From Nitzschia sp. DOCU1 (lineage: Eukaryota > Bacillariophyta > Bacillariophyceae > Bacillariales > Bacillariaceae), in contig OX595988.1 of NCBI GenBank assembly GCA_951394045.1, forward strand, positions 2,557,352-2,621,351: 64,000 nucleotides of DNA. The letters run 5' to 3'. Every line of letters starts with the position of its first letter. The first letter of the stretch is position 1. Under the pieces are notes generated by a model that ran no database searches, was not told the origin of the DNA, and saw only the letters and a program-made list of their open reading frames with translations. The position numbers and the translations under genes were made by a program. Positions 51,967 to 60,426 of this stretch are shown in pieces.

Positions 51967-52422
51967 CTATTTGGTGCCCGTGTACGTGCCCCAGGCTTTG
52001 TGTGATTCCCAGAGCTTGACTCGCACACACCCACGAAATTCCTTGCAGTCCGTCTCGAGTCGCTTCTTGATATCGTCGTGTATTTGTTTCGCCATAAATT
52101 CAGTTGTCGTCATGACTCCCGCCGGGAAAACCTCGTCCAAATTTTTCAGATTGTAGGCCTTTAAGACATCGCTGAGAATATCCGAAGCAAGTCCAATATC
52201 TATCACCCAATTTGTTTCAGGGTCCAGACTTTTGGATAGAAATTCAACATCGCAGGTGTAGGTCGCTCCGTGCAAGGATCCCGCTGGTCCAAACTTGGGA
52301 TTCTGATGGAAACTATGAGCAATCATGAGGCTGTCTCGAACTCCCAATGAGAAGGGATAGTCCGTCGAGTGCACCAAGCTGACAAATCCCATTAGGACTA
52401 CTGATGCAAGAAATGACTTCAT
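51967..52422 (-). CDS. Secreted 6-pyruvoyl-tetrahydropterin synthase-like protein
   Basis: A 151-residue protein with an N-terminal signal peptide (MKSFLASVVLMGFVSLVHS). The rest matches the PTPS/QueD fold: IAHSFHQ near residue 34, SLHGATYTCDVEFL near 49, the TTTEFMAKQI element (PT-E-A-I box) near 104 and KLWESHKAWGTY near the end. Canonical members bind zinc through three His (one in AAH, two in HGH) and use a nearby Cys. Here HGH is HGA and no Cys precedes it, so the metal site or activity may be altered. Its stop is 53 bp from that of the convergent helical-repeat gene. Calling it a synthase is not justified; it is a PTPS-fold protein. Confidence 0.82.
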   Translation of the reverse strand: MKSFLASVVLMGFVSLVHSTDYPFSLGVRDSLMIAHSFHQNPKFGPAGSLHGATYTCDVEFLSKSLDPETNWVIDIGLASDILSDVLKAYNLKNLDEVFPAGVMTTTEFMAKQIHDDIKKRLETDCKEFRGCVRVKLWESHKAWGTYTGTK

Positions 52423-52745
52423 GTCTGAACACGGATGTTTTGCAGATTATAATTCAAAGCAACAGCGCAGCAATTTGCAGGAGAAGGAAGTATCACAATG
52501 GCTGGTTTTTGGCGGTTGTCCATCAAAAAGCTTTGGATTGATCTCGATGCGATCTTTCGCTTTTTTTGGCACCTCCCGACAAAAGATATTCCTGCGCGCT
52601 GGAGCGCGCGGTAGGCAGGTATGAAGTAGCATATGTCATTCATCATACCTATGACTGGTACTTTCCTCATGGATAACTACAGTACCAGGTACGAAATGTT
52701 GTCGACAACATCAGTCTCTATGGAATGGTAGACGAGGGCGCTTAA
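52423..52745. other. Intergenic spacer
   Basis: No gene is supported between the PTPS-like gene and SET copy 2. It contains the palindrome ttgtcgacaa near 52698. Confidence 0.3.
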
Positions 52746-52811
52746 TTATAAAAGACCACCATGGCGAATGGTCACGAACGCCTTTACTAACTCGTTTGTC
52801 TGAGTCTCCAC
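52746..52811 (-). pseudogene. Untranslated remnant of SET copy 2 C-terminus
   Basis: Beyond the TAA at 52812-52814 the same frame continues for 21 codons (VETQTNELVKAFVTIRHGGL...) to a second TAA. It matches the last residues of copy 1 (METQTDELAKAYMTIRHGNL). Confidence 0.75.
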
Positions 52812-54374
52812 TTACGAATCGTCGTCGGCTGTGGCCAAGATCGTTTCGTTGGAAGCTAAAGACTCTGTCTGTAGACGTCTCGCAATCTTCCTAGCGGCAT
52901 TGACAAAGAACTGCAGCGTTCGCATTTCGGACTGAAGCAAGAGCATGGAATAATACTCTGGACCGGGTGCCATATTCAATACATGCTTATCGTTGACGAT
53001 CTGCCCATATTCTTGCAATTTGCTTTGTAGAATGCTTTGAAACTTGACAAGAGCGGCTAATTCACCCTCGATCTCTTTCTTGTCGTCGACAGCATCGCTA
53101 TCGTCGACTTGCAATCCTGTAGTGTCACCATACAAGCCCATGCCATTGCCACCGTCGCACTCTTCTTCTTCTTTTTCTTCGTCTCCATCATCATTCAAAA
53201 AGGCTTCGACGTCATTTTTTTCTTCTTGTTCGCCACTTTCGGAGCCAACCTCGTCCATGGGACGGAAGAATTCTAGAGCCTTTACAAAACATTCATAGGT
53301 GTAGGATGCAGGTCCTGTTCGCAGATCAATCACGGTTTCTGCCCGGCTACTCTCGTCAAAGAGTCGCAATTCCAAGATATCATTGCTGGAACCATCCGGT
53401 TCCAGGTTGTCGGGGATTGTAAAGCCATAGTTTAACAACAGCTGCCCATTGCCTTGCGCGCCATAGGTCAACCTCAATGTCTCACCAACCTTGAGAGGAA
53501 GGCAGCTGCTCGTGTCTCCATTCGAAGAAGAAGAAACGGACCGAACCTCCATACATTGGCTCCGAAAAGTGTAAGAAAGATTCATCTTGGTGGTCGGATC
53601 TTGACCTCCACGATAGTGATCACACAAATCTAGGATGGGAACCAAAGCGACTTCATTTCGTGGTGGAGTTCTCTTATCAAGCGGATGAGGGTCCTTCTTC
53701 GTTTCTTCAATCACAAACGCGCGAGATGAGACGACCGCCAACATATCGCTGAATCGCTCAAAAGAGACCGGAAATGCAGCAGAAGCTCCGTCGCCATTAT
53801 AGGCCTTTTGAATCATTGCAAAATCTCGTTCGATGCCCGCTCTAGCCTCTCTGACGCGATTCAAAAGAGGCGAACATCTAAGTCTGGACTGCAATTGTTC
53901 TTCTGACCACCGTCGAGGCAATGCGTCCCAATGCGATGACCCCTCGGGTAAGGTTGCCAAATAGGCGGTCGCTATTCTAGCTCCTCGGCTAGCTGTAGGT
54001 TCAAGGGTCGATGAGGGGGCAACACAAGCCAACCCCAGAGCAATAATCAGATCGCCAAGCGCCGAATGGAATCCGACCGATTCATCGAGGTTTGTCAACG
54101 CTACAGAAGCGCCTTGCCACCATGGAGTGATCAGTCCAAGTGCAAGATCCCGAGTGATCATACTAGCCTTTGGAATTTTCAGTAAACAGAAATCGTGATC
54201 GTCCGATGAAGAAGACTTGACGTTTGAAATGTCCACATCGTTCATCACCTTCAACTGCCGAGTGTCTGAGCAAAATCTAAGGCTCGGATGCAAAAATCCC
54301 CCGTGAGCGTCAATGTCCTCTTTTAAGGTTGTCCACCACCATGATATCTCATCTCGTTTCCGCTTTGACCCCAT
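52812..54374 (-). CDS. SET-domain methyltransferase (SETD3/LSMT-like), copy 2
   Basis: A 520-residue inverted paralogue of the gene at 39041, starting at the ATG at 54374 (MGSKRKRDEISWWWTTLKED). All SET elements seen in copy 1 are kept, including NEVALVPILDLCDHYRGGQD and LRLTYGAQGNGQLLLNYGF. The acidic insertion is slightly longer (DDGDEEKEEEECDGGNGMG). The protein stops 21 codons early relative to copy 1 because CGA is replaced by TAA. Similarity extends upstream of the ATG for at least 90 bp, so the duplication included promoter-proximal DNA and was not a pure coding retrocopy. Whether the C-terminal loss matters is unknown. Confidence 0.85.
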   Translation of the reverse strand: MGSKRKRDEISWWWTTLKEDIDAHGGFLHPSLRFCSDTRQLKVMNDVDISNVKSSSSDDHDFCLLKIPKASMITRDLALGLITPWWQGASVALTNLDESVGFHSALGDLIIALGLACVAPSSTLEPTASRGARIATAYLATLPEGSSHWDALPRRWSEEQLQSRLRCSPLLNRVREARAGIERDFAMIQKAYNGDGASAAFPVSFERFSDMLAVVSSRAFVIEETKKDPHPLDKRTPPRNEVALVPILDLCDHYRGGQDPTTKMNLSYTFRSQCMEVRSVSSSSNGDTSSCLPLKVGETLRLTYGAQGNGQLLLNYGFTIPDNLEPDGSSNDILELRLFDESSRAETVIDLRTGPASYTYECFVKALEFFRPMDEVGSESGEQEEKNDVEAFLNDDGDEEKEEEECDGGNGMGLYGDTTGLQVDDSDAVDDKKEIEGELAALVKFQSILQSKLQEYGQIVNDKHVLNMAPGPEYYSMLLLQSEMRTLQFFVNAARKIARRLQTESLASNETILATADDDS

Positions 54375-54879
54375 ATTGTAGGTTTGTGGCAGTTGTTTCA
54401 GGAGGTGTGCCACAAGTCGTTTGGGCTTCTCGCTTTGGTTCGGTCAGCACACCATTTTGGGGGTCTCGTCATTTTATAGTTCTTCCAACTTCCAACTTTT
54501 GTTCGAAGGGGTCGTCACCGATGATTACTTCCTTTGACTGCCTAACAGCAGAGCGGCAGCGTTTAATAAATAAGACCTCTTAACCCCCCCTTACTTGGAT
54601 TTTAGTGCGGTTTTTGAAATGCGCTCACAACTGGGACTGTCCGCTTGGGTCCGCCCGAGAGGGAACTTGGAATCACGATCCTTCGCAAAGTCTTTTGGAA
54701 GCAATCCGATTTCTTTTGGCACGGCGAGAGATGGGCGGGCATGGCATTGCTTTTCTAGGCGACTTTTCTGCTGGGGCAGACAACACGAGTTCGCAACAGG
54801 ATCACGATAACACTTGTGTCCTTTGGGTCTCTTTGATTCTTGTTCCATTTTGTTGATTACCTACTAAAACTACTATACC
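54375..54879. promoter_or_regulatory. Divergent spacer between SET copy 2 and CDC37
   Basis: The left ~100 bp is homologous to the region upstream of SET copy 1. The remainder should hold the CDC37 promoter. Small open frames here are not convincing. Confidence 0.4.
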
Positions 54880-56283
54880 ATGTCCAAACCCTTTGATTAT
54901 TCCAAGTGGGACAAAATCGAGTTGAGTGACGATGAAGAAGACGTTCACCCCAACATTGATAAGGAATCTTGGTTTCGCATGAAACATCGAAGTCGGGTCG
55001 AACGAGAAGAACATGAAGAAAAAGACAAGAAACGAATTCAAGAAGAAGTACGTTAGTTAGACTGGATTGTCTGCGATGTGCAACGCGATATAATGTGACT
55101 CACCCCCTACCCTCGTTGCTGTTAGATGGAGAAAGCCAATCAACGCATTAAAATGCTCGAACGCGATCTGCAAAAGATTCAAAAGCAAAAACAAGACGAC
55201 AGTGATGACGACGATGATGATTTGGATGATGTCGAAGCCATCAAGATTGAATTGGAAGAACTTCAACAACAAAATCGTGCTCGACAAGCGAAATTGGATG
55301 AGTATGAAAAAAACAAAAAGTGGAATGTCGATAACATGTTTCAAGTCAAGGAAGAACGTACCGTTATTAACGTCAATGCGGCCAAGGCTAATTATACACC
55401 GACTGGATTTGCACAATCGACCGTGACTGGAGAAGAAGTCAAGAAACAATTTGCGTCTCCCAAGAAGGATAAAGAGGCAGCAGCGGATGACGGCGACGAC
55501 GACAAGGAAAAGGAAGAATCCAAGCCAGCGGCAGCTGCCCCAAAGCCGTCACCCTCCGCCAAAAAGGCGGCCGCTCCCGTCGGTCCTGCCCCTCCCAAAA
55601 AGGCATCTCCGCCCAGCCCTACCGAGGTGGATACCGATCCCAACTTTGTGTATTCCTATCATGAATTTACAGACAAGTATGCAAATCTGGTCGAAGAATT
55701 CATGACCCTCAAAACATTTGATGAATCCAAAGAGTTTCTCTTGAAACATGGTGGTATTCTACTCCAAGAACATGCCTCCAATTATCTCTTGTTGGCCTCG
55801 CTAGAAGATGAAATGAACGGTTATCGTGAAAAGATGAAACAAACGGCCAAACAATCCCAAATTGTGACCAACATTGCTGAATTGGCCAAGTCGTGGAATA
55901 CACATCCGGGAAATGTCATCATGCCGTTCTTTCAGCGTTTACAACAACGAGAGTTCTTGGAAGGATTCTTAGCAGGACTAGATGTCTTTGTTCAAAAGAT
56001 TATTAGTCGGGCGGTTACTAAAAAGTTGGAAATGGATCAGGCAAGGTCGAGTGGAGTGGAAAAAGATGGAGTGGATCTGGCGCAAATTCCAAAGGAAGAA
56101 CGATTAGGACCGGGTGGATTGGATCCGCTGGAGGTTATTGAAACGTTGCCAGAAGACATGCAAAAGGCTTTTGAGAGTCGGGATGTGGAACAATTGAAGG
56201 CAGCCTTGTTGAAATTGGATCAGAAGGATGCGGAGTATCACATGAAGAGATGTGTAGCATCGGGATTGTGGCAATCGGGGTGA
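54880..56283 (+). CDS. CDC37: Hsp90 co-chaperone Cdc37
   Basis: Two exons, 54880-55047 and 55126-56283 (intron 78 nt, GTACGT...GTTAG), giving 441 residues. The N-terminal kinase-binding domain starts [20 protein letters not shown] and continues [13 protein letters not shown], with Ser17 in the place of the CK2-phosphorylated Ser13 of animal Cdc37. A coiled coil of Lys/Glu/Gln follows, then a Pro/Ala/Ser-rich linker (about 190-225), a middle domain ([20 protein letters not shown]) and a C-terminal segment with [17 protein letters not shown]. Cdc37 delivers protein kinases to Hsp90 in the cytosol. The first exon is essential: it carries the conserved phospho-Ser region. Confidence 0.95.
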
Positions 56284-56495
56284 AGGAATGTGTCAAGAAA
56301 TAAATGACAATGTCTACAACGAGTGGTAGTAGAAAGCCTAGAAAATGAAACTATAGTGCTGAATACAAGCATTCTCTATTGCTAGGAACACCAATCACTT
56401 AAATGGGTATTGTGCGGGTGACAAGCGTCGTCTTGACAGTCACAGCCCGGCACAAAACGAGTGTTTGCTACGGATATTGGCTCGTAAGATGGCAT
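56284..56495. other. Spacer between convergent CDC37 and homeobox genes
   Basis: About 210 bp of joined 3' regions. No gene is supported. Confidence 0.3.
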
Positions 56496-57743
56496 CTAAT
56501 CCACGCGAGGGCGTTTGTTGTTGGTGTTACCCTCCTCCATATCCTCATCTTCGTCAATGGGACGCAAAGGCTTGTCCTCAAACAAATTGATGGAATCTTC
56601 CCAAAGATAATCGGATGGTCGCTTCAAGTCAAAAGCCTTCAAGACGGCGGGCCGCCAGCGACGAGAGCGTGCATTTACGAGCCACGTGTTGACGACATGG
56701 GGAGTCTCGCCAGTTTCGTAGGCCAGCTGGTGGGTCACGGCTTCATCGGGATATGGATTGATCCAATTCGCCACCAGCCAAGTGGTCATGCGCGCTTGAA
56801 AGGCAGCCTTGTTGGCACTGCTAGGTGTAGACCGAGGCTTGATTCCCCGATGGACATTGTTGATTGTGGGAGTCGATTGCGTGGAAAGTGGAGTTATAGG
56901 AGGACTTTCATCGACTCGAAGATTTCTATCAATCAAAAGCAAGAGAGAGGTAAGGCGTTCTGTCGTCTCGACGCAAAGCATCTCAAATTCTCCACCCATT
57001 TTCGCACGAGACTGCGAAAAGGTAAAGTGATCACGAATTTGATTGAGAGCAGGTTTCATTTCCATGAATCGAGGCTGGTCTTCGATCGCCAGAACCAGCA
57101 ACCGAATGCGGTCAATCGCTGTACTCGGCGGCAACGAGCCAAAGTCCCAAAAGACTGGCATAGCAGTCGGATCTACCTTGCTGAGGAGAGACTCGACATT
57201 CTGCGATGGAGATTCAATAATACCCTCGGACGCCATGGGAGAGCAAAATGGACCCCAGGCTTTCGTGGAGCCTTGGATGCAATGATTGCCCCCACTTGCA
57301 GCGAAGTGTGGTCTTGCCGACAAGGTCATTGCCGCCAGACCTCCACCACTCGTCAAGGATTCCTCATCGGGATGAAGCCCTTCCGATGCCATTGCCTTGG
57401 CATTGAGATCATCGATCCATTCGATTGGCGTCATTTTCACCCACTGAAGTTCTGTCGCATCCTTGGCGGCCCGCGTCGGAAGATGGAGCAACCTCATTGA
57501 GCGGGGTTCCGAATGCAATTGCTGCTGCGACTTGTTAGTATTCATGGTCTTGACTGGCCGCTTCTTTGATGAAAGTTTTGCTAGTGGTATTTTGATTCGA
57601 AGAGACGACGACGATTCGTTCCTTTTCCTTTTCAATGTCGATTGCGACGCTGGTGGTCGACTTGCGTTTGTTGTGTCTCCAAACACAACTCCGACAGCTT
57701 TGGAGCGAGTCAATCGCCCGGTAAGGCTAGAACGAGATGCCAT
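56496..57743 (-). CDS. TALE-class homeodomain protein
   Basis: A 415-residue single-exon protein. The N-terminal part is basic and Ser-rich (KRKRNESSSS). A central region of about 200-280 is helical (MKPALNQIRDHFTFSQSRAK, MLCVETTERLTSLLLLIDRN), in the position where KNOX/PBC-type domains precede the homeodomain. The homeodomain lies at about residues 310-370: MTTWLVANWINPYPDEAVTH contains the three-residue TALE loop with NPYP, and helix 3 reads VNTWLVNARSRRWRP, keeping the DNA-contact Asn and Arg. The usual WF of helix 3 is WL. An acidic tail (DEDEDMEEG) ends in NNKRPRVD. It is a nuclear transcription factor, probably bound to TGAC-type sites. Confidence 0.9.
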   Translation of the reverse strand: MASRSSLTGRLTRSKAVGVVFGDTTNASRPPASQSTLKRKRNESSSSLRIKIPLAKLSSKKRPVKTMNTNKSQQQLHSEPRSMRLLHLPTRAAKDATELQWVKMTPIEWIDDLNAKAMASEGLHPDEESLTSGGGLAAMTLSARPHFAASGGNHCIQGSTKAWGPFCSPMASEGIIESPSQNVESLLSKVDPTAMPVFWDFGSLPPSTAIDRIRLLVLAIEDQPRFMEMKPALNQIRDHFTFSQSRAKMGGEFEMLCVETTERLTSLLLLIDRNLRVDESPPITPLSTQSTPTINNVHRGIKPRSTPSSANKAAFQARMTTWLVANWINPYPDEAVTHQLAYETGETPHVVNTWLVNARSRRWRPAVLKAFDLKRPSDYLWEDSINLFEDKPLRPIDEDEDMEEGNTNNKRPRVD

Positions 57744-58716
57744 CGTGTGGTGTCACTTGCTGTTTCTTTGAAAGATTATGATGATAGAAACGTTTCGTTT
57801 CAGTAATCGAGAGTGTTCATGGTGATGGATGGAGAGATGAGGCGTTTTTCGGGAAAACGTTTTTCTTTGCGAGAGAAGAATGACGAGCTCGACCAGCGCG
57901 CACGCAAGCCGAGCCTCTCCCGCCCAGCCGCAGACAAACGCGGGGCCAACGTTGTGGAGCACCATCACCTTCACCATGATAGTAATACAGAAACACTCCT
58001 ATTTCTTCTTGTGCAACGTCGCTAACTGCCATAGCGAGCATATGAATCGAGTTCTGATAATAGCACCATAGTTAATGTTGCGACGGGCGGAAATTTTTTG
58101 CCAAGTTTTTGTATTGCTCTAGCATCCTTGCTATTGTGCGGAGAATTTGTTCTCCCATAGGCTTTGGGGCGAAAAACCCGAGATGGCGAGCGAAGCGAAA
58201 CCATGTTTCGATTTAATCTTGTAGCTTGAGAGCTTCCTTAGCTATCTTTGGTCTTGGTTTCGCCAAGTGCTGTCGCCCTTCCATGAAGAGTCGTGAAGAG
58301 ATTTTCTGGTAAGACTCGCGATGTCTGGTACAAATCGCTACGCATTTCATCGTAGAAAGACCACGTTTGAAAAACTTGGCGTGAAACACATTTTACCGCC
58401 ACAAGACCCCGACCGGGGCGGACGAAGAATCCTTTTGTACTGCGCGACGAGTAGATTCTACGTAAAAACCCCGACTCAAGGATATCGATTCTGGCGATGA
58501 AACCTATCTTGTAAACGACCCAATCGCACCAAAAAGTCCGTCGCCAAGGTTTGTTTGAGATTTTGTCCCGTGCGCATCTATCATCACAACACGTGCTCAT
58601 TATTTCTTCTTTTCGTTGGCAATACACATCCGAAAAGCTACTTGCACCAACACAAGTTCTATCAGAGTCAAATAGCAAAGCGACCAGTGCTGGTGAAAAG
58701 TTTACCTTGTTGGAGT
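57744..58716. other. Intergenic region
   Basis: Nearly 1 kb between the homeobox gene and the next gene. Open frames on both strands are short and have no recognisable features. The reading frame of the next gene is open back to about 58555 but without an ATG. Confidence 0.35.
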
Positions 58717-59574
58717 ATGGAAAAACGAAAACGAATTGTAGTGAATGATGTGTTATTTCTCAACACACGGAGTACGTGATGATCTGATGAACTCGCGGGG
58801 GTGTCTTTATGCCATTGTTTGGATAGCTTTTTCTCACTCGATAAACTTCTCTCGTCTTCATTTCTACAGTTCAAGATGGTAGTGAGGCCGTCAAAGCCAA
58901 AGTTGCAAAGCGACTGTCCATGCTGCCTGAGCAAGTCAAGAATCAAGCCGCTCGCCGGGCAAGTGAGTTGACTACGCCTAGCATGCTGGCTCAAAAGACC
59001 AGTTCCAAACTCCTTCGAAAGATTCCAATTATTATGAAAGAGAAAGGACTCACAGTCGACATGGAAGAAATATATCGGGAAGGGCCGTATCTTATTTTCT
59101 ATCTTCGTGTCTTACACGTTGATCCAGTCGTTCTGGCCGATGACATGGGAATTTCGGGTATCGTTCAGTGGTTGCTGAGCAGCGTTGGGGAAGGAATGCA
59201 ACGCACGATAGAAAAGGATTATTGTAAGTGCCTTTCGAGCCAAATGTTGTTTTTGTGTCTACCAAAAGCGTCGTCTCACTTTCGCTGACTCGTTCTTTCT
59301 TGCAGTGCCCAAACATGCCATTAGTGTTCTTGAGCACGAGATACCCAAGATGCTCGACCAGAAAATGAAAGAGAAGAAGCTAGTTGTTGAGACCAAAGTA
59401 TTGACAGACTCGGATGCACAAGCTCGCTATTTTTCGTCCATGATAAAGCAGATTCGAGAAGGCGAGTCGCGGCGGCAAACTCTCATGAGAACTTTTAAGC
59501 AAATGTCGAGCTCGTTCTCGCTGGACGGTAGCAGCAAGGATTTGATGCAAGCCGAAGAGCTTGTTGCTGCGTGA
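58717..59574 (+). CDS. Hypothetical three-exon protein
   Basis: Exons 58717-58771, 58870-59223 and 59306-59574 (introns 98 and 82 nt; acceptors CTACAG and TTGCAG) give 225 residues. Both junctions split codons and restore one uninterrupted frame, which supports the model. The protein is basic and helical: KRLSMLPEQVKNQAARRASE, KLLRKIPIIMKEKGLTVDME and a long C-terminal amphipathic helix with ISVLEHEIPKMLDQKMKEKK. The stretch GPYLIFYLRVLHVDPVVLA is hydrophobic but not a clear membrane helix. No family was recognised. The first exon could instead belong to a longer upstream exon lacking an ATG here. Confidence 0.65.
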
Positions 59575-59668
59575 CAATATTAAATACCGTCATCGCTGGA
59601 CGGAAACGATCGAAACCGAAGAGCTTGTTGCTGCAGGACAGTAGGAAATACCGTCACCGTTGGACGGA
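59521..59668 (+). repeat. Imperfect tandem duplication across the stop codon
   Basis: A unit starting ctggacgg and containing gaagagcttgttgctgc and aaataccgtca occurs at 59521-59595 and again at 59596-59659, with the start of a third copy at 59660. The first unit holds the last codons and the stop of the hypothetical gene. Confidence 0.7.
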
Positions 59669-60426
59669 GGCAAAACTACGCGTAACCACGACGACTCTAC
59701 TAGCTATCAAATCATCACTATCGCAGTCTTTTTGAGAAAGTTCGAGTTGAAGAGGTGCGATACCGCCATCTGATATCATGCAAGTTGCTTCCATTACCTT
59801 GCACTACGACCTGGTTGATGGCATTGGTGCTAGCACAAGCATCATGCACTCAGTTCTTGTTCGAAGCGACCCCCATTTTGTTCAGTAGGGCAAACCAAGG
59901 CAGCTAATCTGAGTATATTAATCTTAGAATGAACACTTTGTCAGATTCTGGCGTACATAGCTCCAGATCAGCAGCGCAATTCTTTCACTATAGGTCGTTT
60001 CAAAAGGTAAAAGGTTCCGAGTAGTGGTTGCAGTCTAGTAGCTTCCACCACGGCATTTGCTGATGGCGTACGGACGACGGAGCGAATGCGTCGATCAAGA
60101 ATTGTCGAAATTGACAATTTTCCCGAATCTGACGAAATTGTTGACCCTTTCAAAAAGGAAGAACCTGTCCTTCATCCGTCACCATCAATGGTCCAAAATC
60201 CAACTATCGGCTGCACCACCAACACAAAAAACTACCGCATTTCGAATACTCCAAGTCCAATGCCATCGTATTGTTGATTCCGGTATTTGACGTGGATTAT
60301 CACCCTGAAGCAAGCTGTTCCCGAAACAAAAAGCGTTTGAAGTACACATTGTTCGTTGAGAAGTTGTTGGTTGTAGAACGGAGCGTCTATTGTTAATTTC
60401 TTCCGCCCTCGATTTTTCACTCGAAC
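59669..60426. other. Intergenic region upstream of the Rrp6 gene
   Basis: About 760 bp with no supported gene or repeat. It should contain the Rrp6 promoter. Confidence 0.35.

Noticed and set aside
56403..57500. A 365-codon open frame on the + strand opposite the homeobox gene
   Set aside because: It is antisense to a clear TALE homeodomain gene, has no recognisable motif and a composition expected of a shadow frame.
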